Source of the DNA: Cognatundibacterium oligocarboniphilum
GTDB taxonomy: Bacteria; Pseudomonadota; Gammaproteobacteria; Burkholderiales; Burkholderiaceae_D
Length of the DNA: 64,000 nt
Assembly: GCF_013377855.1 (NCBI RefSeq)
Contig: NZ_JABXYJ010000002.1
Span: 124,001-188,000, forward strand
Direction of reading: 5' to 3'
Positions 28,571-37,357 of this stretch are shown in pieces. Position numbers and translations under genes: made by a program. Under the pieces are notes generated by a model that had not been told where the DNA came from, did no database searches, and saw only the letters and a list, made by a program, of their open reading frames with translations. Within the stretch, counting starts at the first letter, position 1; every line of letters begins with the position of its first letter.

Positions 28571-29935
28571 TTATAAAAAAGTATACTTAAAAAGAAAACT
28601 AAAACTAGTAAGTCCGCTTAAAACAAACATTGCCAAGAGAAAAGATTTTTGTCCTAATTCCTTGACAGCTGGCAAATACATTGCGCGCAACCAGGAAAGT
28701 AAAGTTGATCCAACGTTATAAGCGGCATATACAAAACACACACCACTAATACTTTTCATGCTTGCAAATAATCCCGCAAAAATTAAAGTTACAACAGTTA
28801 AACCAATCGATAACCTCGCTTGAAATTTAAAATCTTTCACTGAAATCAATAGACTATAGGGGATAAAACCTAACAAGCCAAATGCTATTCCCGGTAGTAG
28901 TATTGCAACATATTGGGCTATTACTGCATTCTTCTGCGAGCTCCCCATCCACAAGTTAATTGTTGGTTCTCTAAAAAGCCACAAAATGGCACTAGGAACA
29001 ATCGTGACAATTAACAAGGAAAAAACAAATTGTTCAACCACTACTTGTGTTCTAAATTTATTTTGCTCAGCTATTGCGCTTAGTAACTTAGGTTGAAAAA
29101 ACTGACTAACCGGGCTAGCAAGTACCGAAATAGTTCCCATGCATAAGGTTGTTGCCAAAAAATATGGGGCAACGTCCGATGCTGACATAAAACCAGAAAC
29201 AATCGGTTTATCAAGCTGGGTAACGGCAGCTCCAGCAACCGAGAATAATGCCAATGATTTGCCTCGCTTCAAAAGACTGACTATGTCTGAAATAGCAATG
29301 TTTTTAAAATTTAATCCTGTGAATTTAAATAATTTAAAAAAATAAAATCTCGTTACAAAGAAATGTAGTACTCCAAATAAACACTGAATTAAAACGAAAG
29401 CCGTTAAAGTTGAAGAAATCTCAAGTAAGACAAACGCAGTAGCACCAGCACGTGCAGCAACACCACCGACCTGCAACCAACTGGCGATAGAATAGCAGCG
29501 ACTTGCAATTAACGCGGAATAATACAAATTTTGCAAAACCATGAAACAAAATAATATTATTGATCCAAAAACTACTGTGCCACCTACATCCTCCAATCCG
29601 CCTATTAATTTGAGACCGGTAGCAAACAAAAATAAAATAACATAAAAAATTATTAAACTTTTTTCTGCAGTACATATCAACGAAGTCAACTCACGTGACT
29701 TTGTGTCTGCGACTGCAAAATCTCTGCTAATCAAACTGGACATTCCCAAATCCATCATGACAAGCAATGATTGAAGCGATAAAATAACTGCAACCGTACC
29801 GAATTGCTGAGCGCCGAGTAACCTGCTATACATCGGCAAAAAAAAGACTGCTACCAAAATACCTGAAGCCTTGCCAACATAGAGCATTGCCATATTAAAT
29901 ACTGCCCCCCAACTCTTCTCAATCAAACTGATCAT
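28571..29935 (-). CDS. Wzx-type oligosaccharide flippase
   Basis: A 454-residue polytopic protein of the polysaccharide synthase/MATE-like group, with about twelve to fourteen membrane helices. Typical stretches are GKASGILVAVFFLPMYSRLLGAQQFGTVAVILSLQSLLVMMDLGMSSLISRDFA at the N-terminus (N-terminal Pfam Polysacc_synt region) and LLISVKDFKFQARLSIGL in the second half. It would move the finished lipid-linked unit to the periplasmic face for the polymerase. Its start overlaps the stop of the aminotransferase gene (ATGA), so the two are coupled. Confidence 0.88.
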   Translation of the reverse strand: MISLIEKSWGAVFNMAMLYVGKASGILVAVFFLPMYSRLLGAQQFGTVAVILSLQSLLVMMDLGMSSLISRDFAVADTKSRELTSLICTAEKSLIIFYVILFLFATGLKLIGGLEDVGGTVVFGSIILFCFMVLQNLYYSALIASRCYSIASWLQVGGVAARAGATAFVLLEISSTLTAFVLIQCLFGVLHFFVTRFYFFKLFKFTGLNFKNIAISDIVSLLKRGKSLALFSVAGAAVTQLDKPIVSGFMSASDVAPYFLATTLCMGTISVLASPVSQFFQPKLLSAIAEQNKFRTQVVVEQFVFSLLIVTIVPSAILWLFREPTINLWMGSSQKNAVIAQYVAILLPGIAFGLLGFIPYSLLISVKDFKFQARLSIGLTVVTLIFAGLFASMKSISGVCFVYAAYNVGSTLLSWLRAMYLPAVKELGQKSFLLAMFVLSGLTSFSFLFKYTFL

Positions 29936-31047
29936 ATGATTGAGTTCCTCAATTGAACTACAATCATCTCAATATCATCGTCGGCTAACCACCAACCGCA
30001 TGGCACTGCCAATATTTCGTCAGTAAATTGTTTTGTCGATGGCAAATCAGCGCTTTCAGTCCTGAAGCCTGAATAAAGGTCTGTTCTGTGGTGGAGTTTT
30101 GAAACGTGTATGCCTTTTGCTTTCAATTCTCTTAACACTTTGTCTCGATTTTTCAGACGAAGCAGCATGACCCAGTAAGCGGGGATACAGTCAGCATTTG
30201 GGGTGACAATTTTTAATTCATCTATATTTTTTAATTTCTCAGTTAAGAGCAATACATTTGCTCTTGTTTTCGAAATTCTTTCGCCAACCGTTGATATTTG
30301 GGCGTGTCCCATTGCCGAATTCAAATTATTGAGCATTGCGGACCAACCAATTTCCGGAATATCGCAGTCTGGGTCGATTTCACCATCTCTATCACGAAAT
30401 CTATTTAAGTCGATTCCAAATCGTCTTAATCTAACGGCTCTTTCAACATCTTTCTCATCACGACAAACTAATGCACCGCCTTCAATAGCATTTATTTGTC
30501 GATTGGGATAAAACGAATAAATCGCAAAATTTCCAAAACTACCGACTAGCTCGCCACCAACGCTGGCCAATAAAGCATTGTCACAATCCTCAATTAGCTT
30601 TAATCCAAACTCACGGCAAATTTCTGCAATTTCTTTGATCTTCGCGGGATAGCCTGCGACATGATAAACAATAACAGCCTTAGATCTTGAAGTAATTGCT
30701 TTCCGCAAAGAGTCGGGATCCATCAACCCGGTTTCCGGATCAACATCAACCCAAATCGGCTTACCGCCGGCTATTGCTATTGGAGCATTCGTTGACATGC
30801 AAGCGAAAGCTGTCGTTAATACTTCATCATCCTTTGTAACGCCGGATAAATGCAATGCGATCTGAATTGCACTTGACATATCATTCACGGTAACTACATT
30901 AGGATTCCGTATCAACTTACCAAATCCGTCTGTAAATTGCTTAACGAAAGAACCAGACGCGATCTGCCCTGAACGTAAAACGTCTGACGCTAATGCCTCC
31001 ATATTTGCATCGCGGTACGTACTAAATAAGAAAATTGATGAACTCAT
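29932..31047 (-). CDS. DegT/DnrJ/EryC1/StrS-type protein lacking the PLP lysine
   Basis: The 371-residue protein has the fold and length of sugar aminotransferases, and the Asp that contacts the pyridine nitrogen (IEDCDNAL, D154). However, in the motif where the family has SFxxxK before the EGG turn, the sequence is YSFYPNRQINAIEGG: residue 183 is Arg (codon CGA), not Lys. The substrate-side motif NSGTAAL is also altered (VNDMSSAIQIAL). Without the lysine no internal aldimine can form, so it is probably not a standard aminotransferase. It could be a partner subunit, a dehydratase-like variant (ColD uses His here) or a decaying copy. It is 30 per cent or so alike its neighbour, sharing the ending PCGWW, and looks like a tandem duplicate. 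Confidence 0.82.
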   Translation of the reverse strand: MSSSIFLFSTYRDANMEALASDVLRSGQIASGSFVKQFTDGFGKLIRNPNVVTVNDMSSAIQIALHLSGVTKDDEVLTTAFACMSTNAPIAIAGGKPIWVDVDPETGLMDPDSLRKAITSRSKAVIVYHVAGYPAKIKEIAEICREFGLKLIEDCDNALLASVGGELVGSFGNFAIYSFYPNRQINAIEGGALVCRDEKDVERAVRLRRFGIDLNRFRDRDGEIDPDCDIPEIGWSAMLNNLNSAMGHAQISTVGERISKTRANVLLLTEKLKNIDELKIVTPNADCIPAYWVMLLRLKNRDKVLRELKAKGIHVSKLHHRTDLYSGFRTESADLPSTKQFTDEILAVPCGWWLADDDIEMIVVQLRNSII

Positions 31048-31056
31048 GACTAAGGC

Positions 31057-32142
31057 CTAACCACGCTTAATAATATCAACAATTCTTTCGCGTTCTTCGT
31101 CGCTTACCCACCAGCCACAAGGAATGTGCAATAGTCGCTTATAGAATGCATCCAAGCCAGGTAATGGTTTTTTTGAATCGCTAAATATTGTGTGTAAATT
31201 ATTAGGCTTATGCAATTTGGACGCTGCAACGCCAGCTTCATTCAGGGCTTTTTCTATGTCAGTTGAATGGTCGCTAAGCAATGTATACAACCAATAACTT
31301 GGCCCAGCTTGTGGATCACAACGAGCAAAGTCTATTCCGGCAATCGAGCTGAATTGCTGATCGTAATAATGGCCATTAGACTTATGCTTATCCAATATAG
31401 AATTGATATGATCCAATTGAACAAGACCAATAGCGCCAGTAACGTTACTCATGTTGTATTTATAGCCGATGGATTGGATATCGACTTCCGTGCGTGGGAC
31501 ACCTTTTAACATGCCAAACCAACGGAATTTTTTTGCCGCAGTAATATGCTTCTCATCTGCAATAGACAATACCCCGCCGTCGATTGTCGTCATATGCTTA
31601 ATGGCCTGGAATGAAAACAAACCAAAATCACCAATGGCACCAATACCTTTGCCAGCATATGTTGCGCCTAAAGCATGAGCACAATCTTCAATCAAAGCTA
31701 TTCCATATTCATCTGCAATAGCTCGCAACTCTGCCAAGCGAACTGGGTAGCCCGCATAATGAACAGCCACAATTGCCTTTGTTTTGGAAGTAATGTTTAC
31801 TCGAACCGATTCTGGATCAATATTTCCGGATAACGGATCAACATCTGCCCACACAACTTTTGCGCCACAATACAAGATTGAAGTATTTGTAGGTTCGGCA
31901 GTCATTGGCGTGCTTATAACTTCGTCTCCAGCACCAACACCCGCCAAGACAAGAGCTGCATGTAAAGCAGCTGTTCCACTGCTCATACCCAATACGTTTG
32001 GCATATTGAAATGCTTAGCAAATTTCTCTTCAAAATCGTAAACATATTGTCCTTCCGCTACTTGACCGCTATATAACACGGCCTCTAACACTGGCATCAA
32101 TACTTCTTTAGGTGGAAAGGAAACTTTAACTATTGGTATCAT
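31057..32142 (-). CDS. DegT/DnrJ/EryC1/StrS-family sugar aminotransferase
   Basis: A 361-residue PLP enzyme with the complete family set: GMSSGTAALHAAL, VDPLSGNIDPESV, IEDCAHALGATYAGKGIGAIGDFGLFSFQAIKHMTTIDGG with the PLP Lys at about 182, and a C-terminal LHIPCGWWVSDEERERIV. It is expected to aminate a nucleotide-linked keto sugar using glutamate. With the FnlA-type dehydratase downstream in the operon, a UDP-4-amino-2-acetamido-6-deoxyhexose is the likeliest product (inference). Its stop is nine bases from the start of the degenerate paralogue, and its start is four bases from the GNAT stop. Confidence 0.88.
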   Translation of the reverse strand: MIPIVKVSFPPKEVLMPVLEAVLYSGQVAEGQYVYDFEEKFAKHFNMPNVLGMSSGTAALHAALVLAGVGAGDEVISTPMTAEPTNTSILYCGAKVVWADVDPLSGNIDPESVRVNITSKTKAIVAVHYAGYPVRLAELRAIADEYGIALIEDCAHALGATYAGKGIGAIGDFGLFSFQAIKHMTTIDGGVLSIADEKHITAAKKFRWFGMLKGVPRTEVDIQSIGYKYNMSNVTGAIGLVQLDHINSILDKHKSNGHYYDQQFSSIAGIDFARCDPQAGPSYWLYTLLSDHSTDIEKALNEAGVAASKLHKPNNLHTIFSDSKKPLPGLDAFYKRLLHIPCGWWVSDEERERIVDIIKRG

Positions 32143-32146
32143 ATTA

Positions 32147-32965
32147 TCAAATTCTATCTAGTACTGAAATTAACATTGAATTAGGTACAACTAAAAGTGG
32201 ATCACGCTCGCTCAATGCTAACCACATTTGTAAATTTGTCGGACTTGCGTTTAACTTCAATCCTAAATTACGTAATGCGTCAACTAATGGATCGTTCTCT
32301 ATAAAATTTAGTCGCCACTTTTTTGGAAATTGATCAAAGAGTATTTTGGCGACAAGGCTTGGTTCCCCTGAATAATCCGCAACAATCACTCCATCAAAAT
32401 CGCACAGGTAGACGATAGCTGCATTTTCATTATTAATCTCATATCTAGAAGTAGCAAAAGGAGGTAAAGGCTTAATCTTATCTTCGACACCAGGAAAGTC
32501 ATCCATACGAATTGAGGCTTTACAAATATCAATCTCAGGTTGCTCAATCCAGCCATAATTCCATCTATCAGAAACTTCAAAGCCTAACCCAGAATAAATA
32601 TCATGTTGATTAGTCCATAACGTGAGGTAGTCAAAGGAATTAAATTTCGCATACTCAATTACCTGAGTTAATAACTGCCTTCCTACACCAAGCCCTCGAA
32701 AATTAGGATGCACACATACCAATCCTATTAACCCAACTTTATATTGCTTTTCTTCAAGAAAATATTCTTCTGTTTTTAACACCAAGCCCCCAATCACTTG
32801 TCCAAACTCTCTAGCTTCGAAAGACTGCGCTCGTGATGACGATACATAAAGGCATGGAAAGTGGCGTCGCAACGAAATACCTCGCCCCTTTGTAGTAAAA
32901 AAAATTTCCCAAGCCAGTTCCCTGAAAGCCTGAGAAAAATTATTCGAATTTTCTATCTTAATCAT
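32147..32965 (-). CDS. GNAT acetyltransferase with unrecognised C-terminal domain
   Basis: The first 145 residues contain a GNAT core: IGLVCVHPNFRGLGVGRQLLTQVIEYAK holds the acetyl-CoA pyrophosphate loop, and DYLTLWTNQHDIYSGLGFEV the fourth strand. The remaining 125 residues (CDFDGVIVADYSGEP, WRLNFIENDPLVDALRNLGLK, SPTNLQMWLALSERDP) I do not recognise; it may be a second, degenerate GNAT-like half. In this operon it could N-acetylate the amino sugar made by the aminotransferase, as PseH does in the pseudaminic acid pathway; this rests on position only. AT-rich. Confidence 0.75.
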   Translation of the reverse strand: MIKIENSNNFSQAFRELAWEIFFTTKGRGISLRRHFPCLYVSSSRAQSFEAREFGQVIGGLVLKTEEYFLEEKQYKVGLIGLVCVHPNFRGLGVGRQLLTQVIEYAKFNSFDYLTLWTNQHDIYSGLGFEVSDRWNYGWIEQPEIDICKASIRMDDFPGVEDKIKPLPPFATSRYEINNENAAIVYLCDFDGVIVADYSGEPSLVAKILFDQFPKKWRLNFIENDPLVDALRNLGLKLNASPTNLQMWLALSERDPLLVVPNSMLISVLDRI

Positions 32966-33104
32966 GTCAAAATAATTTTCCGTAACTATCTTTAAGGTAC
33001 ACGAGATACGTCAATAAATTCTAAACTAAACTTTGACGTTTTCCAGATGAGCAACTATTGGATTTTTCAAGTTGAACAAAGAAGAACTTGGCTACATAAC
33101 ATGC

Positions 33105-33860
33105 CTATTGCACCTGCACTTGCTCGCTGGTTTTACCGAAACGGCGCTCTCTTTTCTGGAAAGATGTGATTGCGTCGTCCAGCGCTTGGACGTCGAAATC
33201 AGGCCAGAATGTATCTGTGAAATAGAATTCCGAGTACGCTAGTTGCCACAACAGGAAATTGGATATCCTGGCTTCGCCGCCGGTACGGATTAACATGTCC
33301 GGCTCGGGTGCGTAGGCCATCGACAAATGCGCCGACAACATGTCTTCGGTGATCTCGCCTTGCCCTATCCCTTTCGCGATCAGCTTATTGCAGGCATTTA
33401 CAATATCCCAATGTCCGCCGTAGTTTGCACAAATTGTCAGGGTCAGACCGGTATTCGCGGCAGTTTCCGATTCTGCGACTCTGACCAGTTCCTGCAAATC
33501 CTGATCAAACTTGCTCAGGTCGCCAATTACTTTCAGCCGGATATTATTTTCACCCATCTTCCTGATTTCGCCGACCAGAACTTTTCTGAAGAGCTGCATT
33601 AGTAATGAGACCTCTTCTTGTGGCCGCCGCCAGTTTTCAGAGCTGAAAGCAAATAAGGTCAGATATTCGATACCGCGGTTAACGCAGGCCTCAACAACTT
33701 TATTGACTGTTTTTACGCCTTTTGCGTGTCCGGCAAATCTCGGTAAAAATCGCTTGGTTGCCCAACGGCCATTACCGTCCATGATGATGGCGATATGTTT
33801 TGGAACTGCTGCATTTTCGCCATCACTTTTTACATTTTTTGTTTTAATAATACTATTCAT
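33105..33860 (-). CDS. uppS: Isoprenyl transferase (UppS family) inside the polysaccharide operon
   Basis: Cis-prenyltransferases extend farnesyl diphosphate with isopentenyl diphosphate to make undecaprenyl diphosphate, the lipid carrier used by the Wzx/Wzy pathway. The 251-residue protein carries all motifs: HIAIIMDGNGRWATKR with the catalytic Asp, GVKTVNKVVEAC, LTLFAFSSENWRRP, and the C-terminal DMLIRTGGEARISNFLLWQLAYSEFYF that binds IPP. The housekeeping uppS of betaproteobacteria normally stands between frr and cdsA; neither is near, so this is probably a second copy dedicated to polymer synthesis (inference). It lies four bases from the stop of the outer-membrane-type gene. Its ribosome site is weak, which fits coupling to that gene. 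Its base composition is less AT-rich than the genes downstream. Confidence 0.92.
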   Translation of the reverse strand: MNSIIKTKNVKSDGENAAVPKHIAIIMDGNGRWATKRFLPRFAGHAKGVKTVNKVVEACVNRGIEYLTLFAFSSENWRRPQEEVSLLMQLFRKVLVGEIRKMGENNIRLKVIGDLSKFDQDLQELVRVAESETAANTGLTLTICANYGGHWDIVNACNKLIAKGIGQGEITEDMLSAHLSMAYAPEPDMLIRTGGEARISNFLLWQLAYSEFYFTDTFWPDFDVQALDDAITSFQKRERRFGKTSEQVQVQ

Positions 33861-33863
33861 TTT

Positions 33864-35363
33864 TTATTTGCCAGGTACACCAAAAGGAAAACTCAAAGTC
33901 ACATCAACTGCATTCGAGTTCAAAGCACCTTTAGCAGAACGCACACGTCCGACTCCCAACTTCAGGCGTGATTTCCCATATAGATCGATACCGCCATATA
34001 CCATTGCCTGTGCAGTAGCGCCGCCCTTGGCATCCACACCGCCGCCGCCAGCTGCGCCAATCAACATCTCTGCGCCAGCAAACAATCCGGCTGGAGATAG
34101 ATTGGTACGCCCACCGAGACCAATCAGACCAACGGAAAATCCACCTGCATTCCCGGCAAAAGCGCTATGCGCCTGAGCCGATAAGTAGGTATTTGGAGAA
34201 AGATAATGGTCAATTTTAAAACCCATTAACTCCAGATTATTTTTACTTCCACCATAACGTATCGCATGCCGATACTGTTGACCGGAGGCTGCCCATTCCA
34301 TTTTTCGTATCGTACGCGACGTTTCCTGCCCCGAACGTGTATCCAAATCAAGTCCCAGCTGCATATTCGCATAATTTGATTTGAAATCACCATTCATGGC
34401 ACGTACAACACCCCCTTCGAGCGCCACAAAAATATTCTGCGTTATTTGTGTTCGTGCATACAAACCCGCTTTAGCCAAGGCACCGCCACCTACCGGAATG
34501 CGACCACCGCCCCCCATACCGAACGCAACACGCCCTCCAACTTTGATAGTTTTTTGTATGGCAGGATATTCAACGCCAAGCAAACCAAGCACTTCAGCGT
34601 AGCCGTCTGCGCCACCTTTAACAGCTGCGCCGCTCTCGATTCCCCAATACAAAGAGTCAGAAACGAATTGGTCTACACGGAATCCTGCATAGCCTAGTGA
34701 ACCTGAATAAAGATTTCCATTTAAATCTTTAACGTCATATCCTGGATGATAATTTCCGATGACTCCTGCAATGCGGTCAAATCCAAGCCCACCACGAACA
34801 TTCGTAATGACAGCACTTCCCTGCGCCAAGGGAGATGAATACATGAAATCGCCATCCATCGCCAAACTAACGCCAAATTGTTTACTATCAATATGACCAT
34901 TAGGGAAACGGACTTGGGATGCAGAAATACCGACACTAAATTGATTAAATCTCCACAATAGATCAAGATGTGGGCGCAACATTAAACCACCGCCGACAGA
35001 AGCAGAGCCACCGCCGCCACCGCCGACATATATTCCACCCTCAATATCCAAACGCTCATAGAGTGGCTTGCGTATCGCCACCTCACCGCCTCCAGTAAAA
35101 AAACCGCCACGCTGCCCGGTTATTGCGCCATATGCGGCGGGTCCAATATAAAGACCAGGCATAGCCTGCAGCAGATAACCTCCCCCAACCATGCCCATCA
35201 TTTCATCATGAGGTAATTGAAGTCTCTCAAAACCAAAGCGGAGCTCAACCGGCGTATCCTCAATTTTGGGTGAATGCGGATCCAAAAAACCATCCGCATA
35301 GGCGAATTGCAGGGCACAACAAAATATGCTTAATGCAGCAATCTGTTTTTTTAGTAATGACAT
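33864..35363 (-). CDS. Glycine-rich secreted protein, outer-membrane beta-barrel-like; function unknown
   Basis: About 499 residues with a signal peptide (MSLLKKQIAALSIFCCALQFAYA, cut before DGFL). The mature part is rich in Gly and Ala with alternating hydrophobic residues and many short strands ending in aromatic residues, as in outer-membrane barrels; the last strand is VDVTLSFPF. Several Gly runs occur (GIYVGGGGGGSASVGGG near 120, FGMGGGGRIPVGGG near 290, IGAAGGGGVDAKGG near 440). I do not recognise the family. As first gene of the polysaccharide operon it may be an export or anchoring component like the EpsL-type barrels of other EPS loci, but no similarity was shown. The start at 35363 was chosen over 35393 because it gives a clean signal peptide. 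Confidence 0.65.
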   Translation of the reverse strand: MSLLKKQIAALSIFCCALQFAYADGFLDPHSPKIEDTPVELRFGFERLQLPHDEMMGMVGGGYLLQAMPGLYIGPAAYGAITGQRGGFFTGGGEVAIRKPLYERLDIEGGIYVGGGGGGSASVGGGLMLRPHLDLLWRFNQFSVGISASQVRFPNGHIDSKQFGVSLAMDGDFMYSSPLAQGSAVITNVRGGLGFDRIAGVIGNYHPGYDVKDLNGNLYSGSLGYAGFRVDQFVSDSLYWGIESGAAVKGGADGYAEVLGLLGVEYPAIQKTIKVGGRVAFGMGGGGRIPVGGGALAKAGLYARTQITQNIFVALEGGVVRAMNGDFKSNYANMQLGLDLDTRSGQETSRTIRKMEWAASGQQYRHAIRYGGSKNNLELMGFKIDHYLSPNTYLSAQAHSAFAGNAGGFSVGLIGLGGRTNLSPAGLFAGAEMLIGAAGGGGVDAKGGATAQAMVYGGIDLYGKSRLKLGVGRVRSAKGALNSNAVDVTLSFPFGVPGK

Positions 35364-35582
35364 AAATGAAAAATAGTTGCATATCAAACTCATGAGTCAA
35401 AAATACCCAATCATTTAATCCGCCCATCAACTTAACTGCAAATAACACAATGAAAAGTAGCCTCAGGCTTACGATCTTTAGTTATATTTATTTTAACTTA
35501 TTTTAGCATGGCATTTATGAACCAGCATCAATACCCGCCTCATGCAAAACAATACTTTTATGCATTCTGATCAAGCAAAAAA

Positions 35583-35612
35583 TTTATATAAAATGTAAAA
35601 AATTCCCGTCAA
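35583..35612 (-). promoter_or_regulatory. Candidate sigma-70 promoter of the polysaccharide operon
   Basis: On the minus strand TTGACG (35607-35612) and TATAAA (35583-35588) are 18 bases apart. Transcription would start near 35575 and leave an AT-rich leader of about 210 bases before the first gene. The 410-bp gap 35364-35773 holds this promoter, the rluB terminator and nothing else that I recognise; no ops/JUMPstart element was found. Confidence 0.5.
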
Positions 35613-35665
35613 ACATTACACAAACGAAAACTTGGGAAACAATACACTCTTTTTATTACAAGAAT

Positions 35666-35709
35666 AAAAAAAATGACTTGATCGCAAATACGATCAAGTC
35701 ATTTAATCA
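35666..35709 (-). terminator. Rho-independent terminator of scpB-rluB
   Basis: A perfect 13-bp stem (35672-35684 with 35691-35703) has a 6-base loop; on the minus strand it is followed by a T-run. It stands about 70 bp after the rluB stop and separates that operon from the polysaccharide promoter. Confidence 0.9.
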
Positions 35710-35773
35710 AGCTACCTCATCCGAGTTTCATTTTTCATATAAAGCGCAACAAAGGAAACCCCCAGATTAAATA

Positions 35774-37345
35774 CTATCCGCCACGAGTACGGCGGCGCGC
35801 CGCGATTCCCTGACCAATAGCTTGCCCGCTGCCACGCAAGGTAGGCCCCCGACGCTGCTGCGTAGCATCAGGGAAACCGAGCGCCGTTTGCAAAGGATCC
35901 GGCTGGCGGCTGCGCTTTTTACCATTACCGCCCTGCCCCTGACCATACCCTGCAGATTTATTTCCATTGACCGCAGCCCGTCCAGCACCAAACTCGGCAC
36001 GACCACCGGCCATAGGAAAAGAAACCTGTTTTTGCGTAAACGGACTGGCAGGCATTGGTGCACGTCCCTGCGCCGATTTGTTCGCAGCTGTCTTCCCAAC
36101 CTTATCGACAGCCGCTTTTTCAAGCCCACTCAACTTCATCAGACTACGGACAGCATCTTCATCGAGCTCATCCCAGCGACCACGTCGTAAACTGGCAGGC
36201 AAGGTGAGCGCGCCATAACGAGTACGAATCAGACGCGACACCGTCAATCCGACTGCCTCAAACATACGGCGGACTTCGCGATTACGTCCCTCACCAATTG
36301 TCACGCGATACCACTTATTCACGCCCTCACCACCACCATCCGATATTTTGGAGAATTGCGCCAGACCGTCTTCCAGCTCAACGCCAGCCAGCAAACGCTG
36401 CCGCATTCCTTCTTCCAACTCACCCAGCGTTCGTACCGCATACTCGCGCTCAATTCCATAGCGCGGATGCATGAGACGGTTTGCCAGATCGCCAGATGTT
36501 GTAAATAACAGCAAGCCTTCTGTGTTGTAATCCAAGCGACCGACCGCAAGCCACTTACCAACTTTCATGTTGGGTAAACTGTCAAACACTGAAGTACGCC
36601 CCTCCGGATCATTGGTACTGACAATCTCCCCCGCCGGTTTATGATAAATCAAAACCCGAGGTGGCTTCTTGCTGATCTTGCGCTGAATTGGCTTACCGTT
36701 AATACGAACCTGGTCGGTCGGCAAAATACGCTGACCGATATGAGCCGGCTCACCATTAACAGACACCCGTCCGGCAACGATCAGCTCTTCCATATCACGC
36801 CGGGAACCCAGCCCGGCTTCAGCCAGCACCTTATGCAGCTTAGGTGCATCGTCGTCCGCCGTCAGATCACGACGCACAGCCTTGTTCGGACGTCCCTTAC
36901 CTTGAAATTTTGCATCCTCCGGGGCATCGAAAGCATCCGAGGTGACAAAAGAAAAGACATCATCAACAACCTGACTCTCCCGACGCCCGCCTTTGTTCTG
37001 CTGAGGGCGCTTACTTCCATTGCTGCGCTTGATATACAGATCTCGTCCGCCCCTATCCTTTCCATCTGGAGACACCACACTCTGAGCAGCATCGCGCTGC
37101 GGTTTTTGCTGACGCGGACGCGGTGCTTTCGCCTGACGCCCGACAGCCGCCTCACCAGCCGGTGCTGCAGCAGAATTACCCGACGAAGCTGCCCCCGGTT
37201 CCGCACCATTCACCGTCTCCGGCCTTCTGGAGCGGCGCATATTACGCGGACCGCGCACACCACGCTTTACTGGCTTAGCGCCTTCATTATCGACAACCAC
37301 TGCTTTTTGCTCTGCACTTACATCATCAGGATTCATTGGATTCAT
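35774..37345 (-). CDS. rluB: 23S rRNA pseudouridine(2605) synthase RluB with long disordered flanks
   Basis: The core (about residues 165-405) has an S4 RNA-binding domain ([37 protein letters not shown]) and an RsuA/RluB catalytic domain with the active Asp in [14 protein letters not shown], then [15 protein letters not shown]. The enzyme modifies a uridine in 23S rRNA helix 93. The first 165 and last 115 residues are low-complexity and rich in Arg, Gly, Pro, Gln and Lys, giving 523 residues against about 290 in E. coli. Such tails are common in betaproteobacterial RluB. It follows scpB by 12 bp, an arrangement conserved in many bacteria. Confidence 0.92.
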   Translation of the reverse strand: MNPMNPDDVSAEQKAVVVDNEGAKPVKRGVRGPRNMRRSRRPETVNGAEPGAASSGNSAAAPAGEAAVGRQAKAPRPRQQKPQRDAAQSVVSPDGKDRGGRDLYIKRSNGSKRPQQNKGGRRESQVVDDVFSFVTSDAFDAPEDAKFQGKGRPNKAVRRDLTADDDAPKLHKVLAEAGLGSRRDMEELIVAGRVSVNGEPAHIGQRILPTDQVRINGKPIQRKISKKPPRVLIYHKPAGEIVSTNDPEGRTSVFDSLPNMKVGKWLAVGRLDYNTEGLLLFTTSGDLANRLMHPRYGIEREYAVRTLGELEEGMRQRLLAGVELEDGLAQFSKISDGGGEGVNKWYRVTIGEGRNREVRRMFEAVGLTVSRLIRTRYGALTLPASLRRGRWDELDEDAVRSLMKLSGLEKAAVDKVGKTAANKSAQGRAPMPASPFTQKQVSFPMAGGRAEFGAGRAAVNGNKSAGYGQGQGGNGKKRSRQPDPLQTALGFPDATQQRRGPTLRGSGQAIGQGIAARRRTRGG

Positions 37346-37357
37346 TCTTCTATTCTA

